Positions 52,563 to 61,939 are shown, counted from the first letter of the stretch. The stretch is DNA of 64,000 nt from Streptomyces fradiae (GCF_041270065.1 NZ_CP065958.1:2790001-2854000), one strand, 5' to 3'. Notes: generated from the letters alone by a model not told the origin. Numbers and translations are program-made.

Positions 52563-55500
52563 TCAGGCGCCCTCCCCCGGGGCGGTGCGGCCGGTGTAGA
52601 ACGCCACGGTCAGGTCCTTCACCAGCGCCTTCTTCTCGTAGTCGTCCAGCTCCACCAGACCACGGGAGGTCAGCCGGTGGACCACGTCGTCCACCGCGTC
52701 CACGACCGAGGTGAGCACGCTGTCCCGGTGCTTCGCGTCGATCGCCGCGATCCGGCGGCGCTGCATCGCCGCGGCGACCTCGGGGGCGTACTCGATCCGG
52801 GTCGGCTGCGCCGAGAACACGTCGATCCCGACCGGCGCGCACTCCGCCGACAGCATCCGGGTCAGCGCCTCGCCGACCGCCTCCGCGTCGCGCAGGGTCG
52901 GCGCGTCCTCGTGGAACGCGTCCGCCGGCAGCTGCGACAGGACCCGCGCCATCGCGGCCTCGACCTGCTCGCGCAGATACTCCTCGTGCCCGTCCACCCC
53001 GAGCGCCGCCCGCACGGTGTCCCTGATCCGCCACACCACCAGGACCACGACGTCCAGCGCCGTGCCCTTCGCGTCGACCGCGGGCAGCGGCTCGCTGCGC
53101 CAGTGCCGCAGGCGTACGTCGACCCGGCGGCGGAGCAGGAGCGGGCTCACCCAGAGCAGGCCGGTGCGGCGGACGGTGCCGCGGTACTCGCCGAACAGGG
53201 TGAGCACGAGGGCGTAACCGACCCGGCCGCGGCCGAGACCGCCGAGGAAGAACAGCGCGACGACGACGCCGAGCGCCAGCAGCGCCCACTGGCCGAGATG
53301 GATCCCGTCGTACGGGCGGACCGGCAGCCGCAGCATCCGCGCGGCCTCGTCGGGCACGGCGCCCGTCCACCACACGATCGCCGCGCACCCGATCGCCGCG
53401 ATCGCCCCGCCGACCACCCCGACCCACCCCGGCAGCACCGGCCCCGGCCGCTCGACCAGCTTCGGATCTGCGGTCGGCGCGGGGCGCGAGGCGGAGCGGG
53501 TGGGCGCGGGGATGGCGGCGGCCTTCTTCCTGCCGTTGCCGTTGCCGTTGCCGGCCTTGCCCTTGTCGCCGGGCTTACCCTTCGCCTTGGCCACGGGCAC
53601 GGTGTCGGGCCCCCCGTCGTCCCCCTTCCCGCCCCCTTCCGACTCGTCCCGGAACAACAGATGCACCGGAATGCTCCCGGTGGTCTCCCCCGCGATGACC
53701 TTCTGCCGCCGGGGGTTGGTGGTGGTGGCGGCGGTGGTGCTGCGGCTGGGGGGCTCGGCGTTGGCGGCGACGGGCAGCGTGACCGCCTTGACGCGCATCC
53801 CGGCGATCCACCCGAAGTCGACAGCCTCGTCCGGGCGCCCGGCCCGGCCCGGGGCGGCAGGCTGCGCCGAGCCGGAGGCGCCGGCGTGGGTGCCGGCCTG
53901 CGGCGAACCAGACGCGCGACCGGGCGCACCGGCGGACGACGGGTACCGCTCGTCGGGCGCACTCGCCTGCGGCGAGGCCGCCGAGGCCGTCCGGGCACCG
54001 GACGGGGCCGGCTGCGCCGACCCAGCAGCACCGGCCGGAACATGGCCGGTCGCCGAGGAACTCTGGGCACCGGCGTGGGCACCCACGGACGACGCGGCCT
54101 GCGCCAAACCGGAGGCGTTGCCGGCACCGGCGGAAGCCGAGCGCGGCTCATTGCGTCCACCGGCCTGCGACGAACCCAGGCCGTGGCTGGCCCCGGACGG
54201 AGTCGGCTGCGCCGAGCCAGGGGCTCCGGCCTGGGCACCTGCCTGCGGGGAACCCGGGGCCTGGCCAGTCGCAGAGGAAGTCCCGGCGCCAGCGTGGGCG
54301 CCCACGGACGACGCGGCCTGGCCCGAGCCGGAGGCATTGCGGGCACCGGCGGAAGCCGGGCGCGGCTCATTGCGCCCACCGACCTGCGCCGAACTCAGGC
54401 CGTGGCCGGCACCGGGCGGGGCCGGCTGCGCCGAGCCGGAGGCTCCGGCGTAGGCACCCGCCTGCGGCGAACCGGACACGCCAGCGCGCGAACCGGGGGA
54501 CCACGAGTGCGGCTCATCGGGCGCACTCGCCTGCGGCGAGGCCGCCGCCTGGCGGGTCGCCGCGGAAGTCCCGCCGCCGGCGTGGGCACCCACGGACGAA
54601 ACGGCCTGCGCCAAACCGGAGGCGCTGGCTGCACCGGCCTGCGCCGAACCCAGGCCGCGCCTGTCCCCGGACGGGGCCGGCTGCGCCGAGCCGGAGACGC
54701 CGGCGTGGGCACCCGCCTGCGGCGAACCGGACACACGAGCGCGCGAACCGGCGGACGACAAGTGCGCGTCGGGCGCACCCGCCTGCGGCGAACCCGGGGC
54801 CTGGCCGGTCGCCGTGGAACTCCGGGCGCCAGCGTGGGTACCCACGGACGACGCGGACTGCACTGCCCCGGAGGCACTGGCTGCACCGGCCTGCGCCAAC
54901 CCCAGTCCGTGGCTGGCGCCGGACGGAGTCGGCTGGGCCGAGCCGGCACCAGTAGAAGACGGGCGTGCTCCGTCGAGGGTGCTCGGTTGCGGCGAGCCGG
55001 GCGGCTGACCGGTCGCAGGACGGTCCGGGTGGGCAGCGCGCGTGTCCGCCGCCGCTCCGGAAGCCCGCGTACCCGACGCGCCGTGCCCGCCGGCGGTCGC
55101 GCCCGCCTGCGAGTCCGGGTGGACCGCACGCGCGTCCGCCGCCGCAGCGGCGGCGATCCCCGTACCGGACGCATCGGCGCGGGCGCCGCCCGAAAGGGCA
55201 CCCGCCTGCGAGTCCGGGTGGACCGCACGCGTGTCCGCTGCCGCACCGACGTGGGTTCCCGCGTCGGTAGGACGGCCGTCGGGCGTGGTTGCCGCGCCGG
55301 CAGGGGTTCCCGAGCCGGGCAGGCGGCCGGCCGCCGACGCGGGCATGCCGGTGCGGGCGCCGCCCGGAAGAGCGCTCGCCTCCGGCGAAGCGAGCTGCGC
55401 CGCAGCGCCGCCGGCACCCGGCTCCCGCGAGGCGAGGCCCCGGCCGGGCACAGACCGATCCGGCTGAGGGGCATGGCCCGAGGGCGCACCGGTCGGGCGG

Positions 55501-56114
55501 CTGCCGGACGGCGCGGGCGTGGAGCCGTCGGCGGGAAGGGCTCCGGCCGCAACTCCACTCGCCTTCGGCGAGGCGGGGCCGTGGCCGGACGCCGACCCGT
55601 CACGGAACGAGACGGGCCGCACGTGGCAGCCGGCCGCGGCCGCGGGAGCGGAGGCATCCGGTGGCGTGGACGGCGCCCCGCCACCGGACACGCCAGGCTG
55701 CGCGGCGGAGCCCGTAAACCCGCCGCCCTCAGGCGCGCCGGACCACACCTCGCCGCCGCCGGAGGCAGCCGCGCTCGTACGCCCGCCGCCCTCGGGCGCA
55801 CCGGACAGCACGTCACCACCGCCCGCCCGGCCGCCCGCCTGCGCCGCCGTGGACGACGCACCGCCACCGGACACGCCGGGCTGCGCGGCGGAGCCCGTAC
55901 GCGCACCGCCCTCGCCACCGGCCGACGACGCCGGCAGCACCTCCCCCGCCCCCGCAACCGGCCCCACCGCACCCGCCGCTGACGCTCCGCCAGGCGGGGT
56001 CGGGGGTGGGCCGGCGGGGCGTAGGCGGCCGTCGGTCAGGCGGCGGGCCGTGCGGGCCGCGTCGCGGGTGGCGGCCGGGCCGTTGTCCGGCGGGGTCGGG
56101 GTCGATGCCGTCAT
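52563..56114 (-). CDS. SPFH/Band 7 protein with ~760-residue low-complexity N-terminus
   Basis: ATG 56114 follows GAGGTGG by five bases and is preferred to GTG 56123, giving 1183 aa. Residues ~1-760 are almost entirely Ala, Gly, Ser, Pro and Gln, with recurring modules such as SSVGAHAGAGTSSATGQAPG and GSAQPTPSGASHGLG. A short conserved piece follows (DEAVDFGWIAGMRVKAVTLP), then a Lys/Gly-rich linker and two membrane segments near 895 and 940 (WVGVVGGAIAAIGCAAIVWW; WALLALGVVVALFFLGGLG). The Band 7 domain spans ~965-1178, with YRGTVRRTGLLWVSP, REQVEAAMARVL and AMQRRRIAAIDAK. Flotillin-like membrane scaffolding is the likely role. The N-terminus is presumably cytoplasmic and disordered. Confidence 0.85.
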   Translation of the reverse strand: MTASTPTPPDNGPAATRDAARTARRLTDGRLRPAGPPPTPPGGASAAGAVGPVAGAGEVLPASSAGGEGGARTGSAAQPGVSGGGASSTAAQAGGRAGGGDVLSGAPEGGGRTSAAASGGGEVWSGAPEGGGFTGSAAQPGVSGGGAPSTPPDASAPAAAAGCHVRPVSFRDGSASGHGPASPKASGVAAGALPADGSTPAPSGSRPTGAPSGHAPQPDRSVPGRGLASREPGAGGAAAQLASPEASALPGGARTGMPASAAGRLPGSGTPAGAATTPDGRPTDAGTHVGAAADTRAVHPDSQAGALSGGARADASGTGIAAAAAADARAVHPDSQAGATAGGHGASGTRASGAAADTRAAHPDRPATGQPPGSPQPSTLDGARPSSTGAGSAQPTPSGASHGLGLAQAGAASASGAVQSASSVGTHAGARSSTATGQAPGSPQAGAPDAHLSSAGSRARVSGSPQAGAHAGVSGSAQPAPSGDRRGLGSAQAGAASASGLAQAVSSVGAHAGGGTSAATRQAAASPQASAPDEPHSWSPGSRAGVSGSPQAGAYAGASGSAQPAPPGAGHGLSSAQVGGRNEPRPASAGARNASGSGQAASSVGAHAGAGTSSATGQAPGSPQAGAQAGAPGSAQPTPSGASHGLGSSQAGGRNEPRSASAGAGNASGLAQAASSVGAHAGAQSSSATGHVPAGAAGSAQPAPSGARTASAASPQASAPDERYPSSAGAPGRASGSPQAGTHAGASGSAQPAAPGRAGRPDEAVDFGWIAGMRVKAVTLPVAANAEPPSRSTTAATTTNPRRQKVIAGETTGSIPVHLLFRDESEGGGKGDDGGPDTVPVAKAKGKPGDKGKAGNGNGNGRKKAAAIPAPTRSASRPAPTADPKLVERPGPVLPGWVGVVGGAIAAIGCAAIVWWTGAVPDEAARMLRLPVRPYDGIHLGQWALLALGVVVALFFLGGLGRGRVGYALVLTLFGEYRGTVRRTGLLWVSPLLLRRRVDVRLRHWRSEPLPAVDAKGTALDVVVLVVWRIRDTVRAALGVDGHEEYLREQVEAAMARVLSQLPADAFHEDAPTLRDAEAVGEALTRMLSAECAPVGIDVFSAQPTRIEYAPEVAAAMQRRRIAAIDAKHRDSVLTSVVDAVDDVVHRLTSRGLVELDDYEKKALVKDLTVAFYTGRTAPGEGA
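53850..55450. repeat. Degenerate repeats within the SPFH gene
   Basis: This stretch of the SPFH gene encodes at least four imperfect copies of modules containing SSVGAHAG, ATGQAPGSPQAG and GSAQP[AT]PSG. Unit length is irregular, roughly 60-100 residues, with internal duplications such as NEPRSASAGAGNASG. It is a likely site of length variation and of assembly error. Confidence 0.75.
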
Positions 56115-56138
56115 TCGGTCCACCTCATGTTCTCGGGG

Positions 56139-57554
56139 TCATCGGAAAAGGCGCCGCCAGGTCTCCGGGCCCGGGTAGCCGTCGGCCGCCGCGCCGCGCC
56201 AGCCCTGGGCCCGCTGGAAGGCCTCGACGTTGCGGCGGTCCGCCTCCGTCCACCGCGGACCGGGGCCCGACACGTAGTGCTTGCCGTAGCCCCGCTTCAC
56301 CAGTTGTTTGCCCAGCTTCTCCACATATGCGTTGGATTGCCCCGGACGGAAGTAGCCACGCCCGGGGAACCCGTTCGCAGATGCGCTCGACCCGCTCGAA
56401 CCACTCGAACCGCCGATGTTCCTGCCCTTGCCCGACACCAGCAGCGCCCAGGTGTCCGGGCCCGGGATGCCGTCCGCCTCCGCGCCCTTCCAGCCCTGCG
56501 CGAGCTGGAAGGCCTGGGTGGCGCGGCGGTCCGCCTCGCCCCAGCGCGGGCCGGGGCCCTGGGAGTAGTACGACTTGCCGCCGCGCGCGACGAGCAGCTT
56601 GCCGAGCTGGGTCACGTACGCGTTGTTCGCGCCCGGCCCGAACTTCCCCGCCCCCGGGAACGCCGTCCCGGTCGCCGCACCCGCACCCGCGCCCGCGCTT
56701 CCGCTGTCGCCGCTGATCACGGCCTTGTAGCGGTAGGCGACGTACTTGTCGGAGTTCTCCCAGTACGCGAGCGGCGTCGCCTGCTTCCGCGCGCGCGGCG
56801 GGGTCTGCTCGTACGCGATGTAGGAGGTGTGGGTGTAGTCGGTCCAGCCGCCGAAGATCGTCACGTGCGAGCCGCGCGTCGGGTTGGCCGGGTTGTGGAA
56901 CAGCAGGATGTCGCCGGGCTGCAGCTCGGAGCGGTCGATGCGGTCGGCGAAGCGGTCGAGGCTGCCGGTCCACTCGTTGGACGCGAGGTTCCACGCCATC
57001 GAGATGTAGCCAGAGCAGTCCTGGCGGTAGCCGTCGCTCCAGTACTTCTCCATGGAGTACGGGACGGCCGCCGTGACCCACTTCTTCGCGCGGTTGATGA
57101 TGTCGGCCCGCGTGGTCTTCCGCAGGGTCTGGGCCGAGATCTGACTGGTCGTCGGGCTCGCGTACGGGGACGGCGCCGAGCCCGGGCCCGCCGCGCCGTG
57201 CAGCGGACCCCGGCCGCCCTGCGGGGTGTCCGGGCCGGGTTCGATGAGGGTCCCGACAGCCCCGTCGGCCCCGTCGGCCACTCCCGCCACCGTGGCCGCG
57301 TCCGCGGCCGCCAGGTCCGTCGCCGCCAGGTCCGTCGCCGGGTCCGCCGGCAGCGCCGCCGCTCCGCCCGCACCCCCGCCGAACACCACGCCCGCCGCCG
57401 TCACCAGGACGAGCGCGCGGCGTGCGCCGTGCGCCGCCGGGTGGCCCCCGGCCCGCACCGGAAGTCCCAGTGCGAGGTCGCGCCGCCGCTGGGCGCAGCC
57501 CGGGCAGCCGCAGTCGGCCGCGGGCTCGATTTCTTCGAAGACCGGCACGCTCAT
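56139..57554 (-). CDS. NlpC/P60-like hydrolase with two C-terminal peptidoglycan-binding repeats
   Basis: This 471-aa protein starts at ATG 57554, preceded by GGAGGGG. A short N-terminal segment with four cysteines (DCGCPGCAQRRRD) precedes one membrane segment (ALVLVTAAGVVFGGGAG), so it is anchored or cleaved there. The hydrolase domain spans ~150-285, with the nucleophile in YRQDCSGYISMAWNL and His in GSHVTIFGGW. Two repeats of about 75 residues (~300-375 and ~395-471) each contain GPGPRW-EADRR and AQGW-GA-ADG-PGP-TW. They resemble peptidoglycan-binding modules. Cell-wall remodelling is the likely role. Confidence 0.85.
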   Translation of the reverse strand: MSVPVFEEIEPAADCGCPGCAQRRRDLALGLPVRAGGHPAAHGARRALVLVTAAGVVFGGGAGGAAALPADPATDLAATDLAAADAATVAGVADGADGAVGTLIEPGPDTPQGGRGPLHGAAGPGSAPSPYASPTTSQISAQTLRKTTRADIINRAKKWVTAAVPYSMEKYWSDGYRQDCSGYISMAWNLASNEWTGSLDRFADRIDRSELQPGDILLFHNPANPTRGSHVTIFGGWTDYTHTSYIAYEQTPPRARKQATPLAYWENSDKYVAYRYKAVISGDSGSAGAGAGAATGTAFPGAGKFGPGANNAYVTQLGKLLVARGGKSYYSQGPGPRWGEADRRATQAFQLAQGWKGAEADGIPGPDTWALLVSGKGRNIGGSSGSSGSSASANGFPGRGYFRPGQSNAYVEKLGKQLVKRGYGKHYVSGPGPRWTEADRRNVEAFQRAQGWRGAAADGYPGPETWRRLFR

Positions 57555-57737
57555 GCGTTCCCCTCCACACTCGTCAAGATCTTTTCGCGCTCTTGCACGG
57601 GCGCCATCGTCTCAACTGTCTGGACAAATCGCATTTTGACGGATCGAAGGCCCAATACGACCATCCGACAGGCCGGGCGGGACCGTAAATGGTCAAGAGC
57701 ACGGTCAGAGGTCCTGTAGAGTTATCTCTGTCAGCAG

Positions 57738-57811
57738 GCGCCGCTAGCTCAGTTGGTTAGAGCAGCTGACTCTTAATCAGCGGGTCCGGGGTTCGAGTCC
57801 CTGGCGGCGCA
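57738..57811 (+). tRNA. tRNA-Lys (CTT anticodon), copy 3
   Basis: The sequence is identical to copies 1 and 2. The bases CTCTGTCAGCAG before it match those before copy 2. A -10-like TAGAGT lies about 20 bases upstream. CCA is not encoded. Confidence 0.97.
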
Positions 57812-57818
57812 CGCGAAA

Positions 57819-57856
57819 GACCGAGGCCCTTCACCGAATGGTGAAGGGCCTCGGTC
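57819..57856. terminator. Terminator after tRNA-Lys copy 3
   Basis: A perfect 17-bp stem (57819-57835 with 57840-57856) closes a GAAT loop and is followed by a T/C-rich stretch. The 57857-58031 remainder has no gene that I can support. Confidence 0.9.
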
Positions 57857-58031
57857 GTCTTCCCGTTTCCCGTTTCCGGTTTCCGGTTCCCCGTTGACCG
57901 TTTCCTCTACAGTGGGCGGATCCCGACCTCCCGCGACGGCTCCGGGCTCCTCCCGCGGCCCGCGAGCCCGCGGTCGAGGACCGGACCGGCCGGCGGCCGG
58001 CGCTCACCGCCCCGCCGGCCGGCCCCCGGTC

Positions 58032-58676
58032 CTACCTCTTCGTGCCGGTCAGATACGCCGACACCACCACGTTCGCCGTGTACGCGTCCGCCGCCCGGTC
58101 GAAGCTGCCGCCGCAGGTGATCAGGCGCAGCTCAGCGCGCCCCGAGCGGTGCGGGCCGTAGGCCTTACGGGCGTCGAAACCGTCCCTGGGCACCACCTCG
58201 ACCTCGTCGATCGTGAATTCCGCGGTGCTTCCGTCCGAACGGGTCACGGTCACCGTCGCGCCGGGGCGCGCCGCGCTCAGGCCGTAGAAGACGGCGGGGC
58301 GGGTCTCGGTGTCGACGTGGCCGACCAGGAGGGCGGCGCCGGGGGCTCCGGGGCGGGTGCCGGAGCCGTACCAGCCGACGGTGTGCGGCATCTCGAACGG
58401 CGGCGGGTCGATCGCGCCGTCCGCGTCCAGGCCGCGGGCGACGACCGGGGCGGAGATCCCCACCGAGGGGATCTCCACGCGGCGCGGCTCGACCGGGTCG
58501 AGCGGGGCGTGGTCCGGGGGCAGCGGCACTCCGGGCGGGCGGCCGACGGCGGCGATGTCGCCGGTGGTCGGCGCCGAGCCGTACGCCGGGCCGTCGGCCG
58601 CGTCCCTCCCCCAGACCCAGAGGCCGAGCACGAGCACGGCCCAGGCCGTGCCGGTCAGCGCGCGCCCGGAGGACAC
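58032..58676 (-). CDS. Class F-type sortase
   Basis: This 214-aa protein is taken from GTG 58676, 15 bases after the upstream gene. One N-terminal membrane segment (TGTAWAVLVLGLWVWG) anchors it. The transpeptidase domain follows, with IPSVGISAPVVARGLD, the catalytic His in LLVGHVDTE and Cys in LRLITCGGSFD, and a downstream basic region. All three catalytic features are plausible, although the Arg is only placed approximately. It probably attaches or processes surface proteins. The preceding gene encodes a surface protein but shows no LPXTG-like motif. Confidence 0.88.
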   Translation of the reverse strand: MSSGRALTGTAWAVLVLGLWVWGRDAADGPAYGSAPTTGDIAAVGRPPGVPLPPDHAPLDPVEPRRVEIPSVGISAPVVARGLDADGAIDPPPFEMPHTVGWYGSGTRPGAPGAALLVGHVDTETRPAVFYGLSAARPGATVTVTRSDGSTAEFTIDEVEVVPRDGFDARKAYGPHRSGRAELRLITCGGSFDRAADAYTANVVVSAYLTGTKR

Positions 58677-58690
58677 CCGGCCGGCCCCGG

Positions 58691-59365
58691 TCAGTCCGTG
58701 CTCTGGCCCGCGCCGCCGCCGCGGCGGCGGGCGGCGCTGCGGAGCGCGACGGCGACGGCCGCGAGGGCGGCCATGCCCAGACCCAGGAGGGTGTACGGGG
58801 TGCCGAGCCCGGCCTCGTCGGCCGTCTGGGCGACGCCGGGGGCCGCGGGCGCGGCGAAGGCGGCCGCCGCACCGCCGCCGCCCGCACGGACCGGCGCGAT
58901 CGGGGACGCGTGGTGGGTGGGCTGATGCGTCGGCTGGTGGGTCGGCTGGTGCGTGGGCTCGTGGGTGGGCCGGTGGGTCGGCTCCTGGTGGCGGCGGACC
59001 TGGACGCTGCCGACGTCGGCGTGGTCGTGGCCGTCGCAGGTCACGGTGACCTTGTACGTACCGTCCTCGAGTCCCGACTTCAGGCTGGTGTCGCCGAACA
59101 GCGCGTTCTTCCCGCCGTCCCGGCCGGTGAGCTCGGCGTCGGCGACGAAGGCCTGGGACCTGGCCGCGCCGGTGGTGCCCTTGCACCCCGTGACGCGCAC
59201 GTCGACGTCGGCGCCGGGCGCGGCCGTGGCCGGGGTGACGGTGGCCCGCACTCCGTCGTGGGCGAGCGCGGTGCCCGCGACGGGCGGCGCGAGCACCAGA
59301 GCCACGGCCGACCCTGCGGCTACCGCCACAGCTGCGGCACGGAGAGCGATGGGACCTGAACGCAT
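58691..59365 (-). CDS. Surface protein with His-rich THxPTH repeats and C-terminal anchor
   Basis: This 224-aa protein starts at ATG 59365. A signal peptide ending GTALA exposes an N-terminal beta domain (~38-125) with two cysteines (VTGCKGTTG, VTVTCDGHDH). Then come seven histidines in the spacing HRPTHEPTHQPTHQPTHQ, a Gly/Ala-rich stretch, one C-terminal membrane segment (LLGLGMAALAAVAVAL) and a basic tail. It lacks a recognisable sortase signal although the sortase gene is 15 bases downstream. The His repeat could bind metal. The function is unknown. Confidence 0.75.
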   Translation of the reverse strand: MRSGPIALRAAAVAVAAGSAVALVLAPPVAGTALAHDGVRATVTPATAAPGADVDVRVTGCKGTTGAARSQAFVADAELTGRDGGKNALFGDTSLKSGLEDGTYKVTVTCDGHDHADVGSVQVRRHQEPTHRPTHEPTHQPTHQPTHQPTHHASPIAPVRAGGGGAAAAFAAPAAPGVAQTADEAGLGTPYTLLGLGMAALAAVAVALRSAARRRGGGAGQSTD

Positions 59366-59465
59366 GGTGACCTCCTGGTACTGGCAGGGTCACCCGGATC
59401 GGGCCTGATCGCATCCGCAGGGGCCCGGTCAGGGCCCCCACCTGCGAGGACTCAGATGCGAGGAC

Positions 59466-60245
59466 TCAGACGCGCTCGACGAGGTCCGCGATCGACTTCA
59501 CGATCTTCGACGGCCGGAACGGGTAGCGGTCGACCTCGGCCTCCGTCGTCAGACCGGTCAGCACCAGGAAGGTCTGCATGCCCGCCTCCAGACCGGCCAG
59601 GATGTCGGTGTCCATCCGGTCGCCGATCATCGCGCTGGTCTCGGAGTGCGCGCCGATCGCGTTGAGGCCGGTGCGCATCATCAGCGGGTTGGGCTTGCCC
59701 GCGAAGTACGGCTCCTTGCCCGTCGCCTTGGTGATCAGCGCGGCGACCGAGCCGGTGGCGGGCAGCGGGCCTTCGAGGGACGGGCCGGTCTCGTCGGGGT
59801 TGGTGCAGATGAAGCGGGCGCCGGCGTTGATCAGGCGGACGGCCTTGGTCATGGCCTCGAAGGAGTACGTACGGGTCTCGCCGAGCACCACGTAGTCCGG
59901 GTCGTGGTCGGTGAGGACGTAGCCGATGTCGTGCAGGGCGGTGGTGAGGCCGGCCTCGCCGATGACGTACGCGGTACCGCCGGGGCGCTGGTCGTCGAGG
60001 AACTTGGCGGTGGCGAGCGCCGAGGTCCAGATGTTCTCGACCGGGACCTGGAGGCCCATGCGCGCGAGGCGGGCGTGCAGATCGCGGGCGGTGTAGATGG
60101 AGTTGTTGGTGAGGACGAGGAACGGCTTCCCGGTGTCGCGCAGCTTCGTGATGAACGCGTCGGCTCCGGGGATCGGCACGCCCTCGTGGATGAGGACGCC
60201 GTCCATGTCGGTGAGCCAGGATTCGATCGGCTTGCGCTCTGCCAT
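59466..60245 (-). CDS. HAD-IIA family phosphatase (NagD type)
   Basis: The 259-aa protein is taken from ATG 60245, with GGAG ten bases before. Motif I is WLTDMDGVLIHEG near residue 12, motif II is VLTNNSIY, and motif IV is GAMIGDRMDTDILAGLEAGM near 205. The C2-cap arrangement fits NagD-like nucleotide or sugar-phosphate phosphatases, whose substrate cannot be told from sequence. The neighbouring phosphatase and the phosphonate-type ABC genes suggest a phosphate-related context. Confidence 0.9.
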   Translation of the reverse strand: MAERKPIESWLTDMDGVLIHEGVPIPGADAFITKLRDTGKPFLVLTNNSIYTARDLHARLARMGLQVPVENIWTSALATAKFLDDQRPGGTAYVIGEAGLTTALHDIGYVLTDHDPDYVVLGETRTYSFEAMTKAVRLINAGARFICTNPDETGPSLEGPLPATGSVAALITKATGKEPYFAGKPNPLMMRTGLNAIGAHSETSAMIGDRMDTDILAGLEAGMQTFLVLTGLTTEAEVDRYPFRPSKIVKSIADLVERV

Positions 60246-60345
60246 GGGTGCGGGACTCCTGCCGTCGTGAGGAACGAGTAACAAGTACTGACGAACGGTG
60301 CTGGGGGCGACGCGACGACGCTGTGGCGACGCCCCCAAGCCTAGG

Positions 60346-61908
60346 TCAGGAAGTGGTGATGTTGACCCCGTCGATCACCCAGTACCAGTTGTTGGAGCCG
60401 GTGTAGCGGAAGCGGAAGCTGACGTTCGAGGCGCCGGCGGGGACCGGGACCGTGACGGACTGGGGCTTGGAGAGTACGTCGGCGGTGTAGGACTTCACGA
60501 CCGTCGGGGTGCCGCCGTTGAAGCTCGCGAGGATCTGGGCGGTCTGGGCGCCCTCCTGACGGTAGAGGGTGGTGAAGTCGAGGGTGACGCGGGCGGCGCC
60601 CGAGACCGCGTACGCCGGGGTGACCAGGGTGGAGTCGTACGTACCGGAGAAGGACTTGTCGGCCCACTCGTCGGAGTCGGCGACGGCGAACACGCCCCGG
60701 GAGCGCACGTTCAGCTCGCGCCACTGGTCGCGCTGGCTGCGGGACCAGAACTCGTCGGTCGCGAAGGACCAGCCGCGCCACTCGGTCATGCCGCCGGCGC
60801 CCATGGCGTTGTTGATGACGGACCAGCCGCTGGGCGCGGTGTGGGTGAAGCCGAGGACTCCGACCGGGATGCCGGTCTCGTCGACGCGGCCGGCGAGGGC
60901 GGACTGGAGGGTGTCGAAGGGGTCGGCGGTCCGCTCCTGGATCGGCTTGCCGTCGAGGCCCCAGGCCGGGTCGGGGGTGATGCCGAGCTGGCGGAAGACG
61001 GTGGCGGCGACGTCGACGAGCCGGGTGTCGAGCGGGCGGGCGCCGGCGGCGATGCCGGGGCCGGTGGCGAGGACGAAGGTGCGGCGCTCCTCGATGCTGG
61101 AGCCGCCGTGGCCGCCGGGGTCGGTGTGCCCGTGGTCGGTGGTGACGATGACGGTCCAGCGCTCGGTGGCGTACGCCGGTCGGGTCTTGATCGCGGCGAG
61201 CAGGCGGCCGAGGTAGGCGTCCTGGACGTCGATGGCGTCGAGGTACTTCTGGCTCGCGGCGCCGTAGGCGTGGCCGATCTCGTCGGTCTCGCCGAAGTAG
61301 ACGAAGAGGACGTCGGGGTTCTGGTTGCGGAGGATGTCCTCGGTCGCGTCGGTGATCAGCGCGTCGTTGACCGCGTAGTCGTTGTTGTAGACCAGCTTGG
61401 CGTCGGCGCCGGCGGTGACCGTGCCGTAGGTGTCGAGTTCCGGCCAGTCGACGGCGGCAAAGAGGGAGAGGTCCGGGCGCACCTGGTTCAGGCGGGCGAG
61501 GAAGCCGGGGTAGGTGCCGTAGTTGCGGCCGGTGAAGGTGTTGTCCTTCACGCCGTGCTTGTCGGGCCAGACGCCGGTGGAGATGGTGGACCAGCCGGGG
61601 CCGGAGAGGGTGCCGGCCATGGGGCTGGCGTAGAGCAGGGAGCGGCCATAAGTGCCGTTCGCCATCAGGGACTTGAGGTTCGGGGCCTTGGCGGCGTCGA
61701 TGCGGTCGTGGCGCAGGCCGTCCATGCCGACGAAAAGCACCTTGTCCTTGCTGGTGCCGTTCGGCAGCGTCGGGGCGGCCGTGGCCGCGGCCTGGGCCGC
61801 TGGGGCGGTCGCGAGGCCGGTGGCGGCGACGGCCGCGCCGGCGCCTGCGGCGGCGAGCACGGTGCGGCGGGATATGCGGGAAATGCGGGAGATGCCGGTG
61901 GTCGGCAT
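60346..61908 (-). CDS. Tat-exported alkaline-phosphatase-superfamily phosphodiesterase
   Basis: This 520-aa protein starts at ATG 61908, with GGAGG eight bases before. A twin-arginine signal (RISRRTVLAAAGAGAAVA) directs export. The metal-binding residues of the nucleotide pyrophosphatase/phosphodiesterase group are visible: VGMDGLRHDRID, then the nucleophile region GPGWSTISTGVW, ETDEIGHAYG and VTTDHGHTD. A C-terminal beta domain of ~150 residues (TLDFTTLYRQ, NVSFRFRYTGSNNWYWVIDG) may bind carbohydrate or substrate. It is next to the probable phosphonate importer. Confidence 0.88.
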   Translation of the reverse strand: MPTTGISRISRISRRTVLAAAGAGAAVAATGLATAPAAQAAATAAPTLPNGTSKDKVLFVGMDGLRHDRIDAAKAPNLKSLMANGTYGRSLLYASPMAGTLSGPGWSTISTGVWPDKHGVKDNTFTGRNYGTYPGFLARLNQVRPDLSLFAAVDWPELDTYGTVTAGADAKLVYNNDYAVNDALITDATEDILRNQNPDVLFVYFGETDEIGHAYGAASQKYLDAIDVQDAYLGRLLAAIKTRPAYATERWTVIVTTDHGHTDPGGHGGSSIEERRTFVLATGPGIAAGARPLDTRLVDVAATVFRQLGITPDPAWGLDGKPIQERTADPFDTLQSALAGRVDETGIPVGVLGFTHTAPSGWSVINNAMGAGGMTEWRGWSFATDEFWSRSQRDQWRELNVRSRGVFAVADSDEWADKSFSGTYDSTLVTPAYAVSGAARVTLDFTTLYRQEGAQTAQILASFNGGTPTVVKSYTADVLSKPQSVTVPVPAGASNVSFRFRYTGSNNWYWVIDGVNITTS

Positions 61909-61939
61909 GTCGGAGTCCTCCGTGGAAGGGGGTGGGCAT

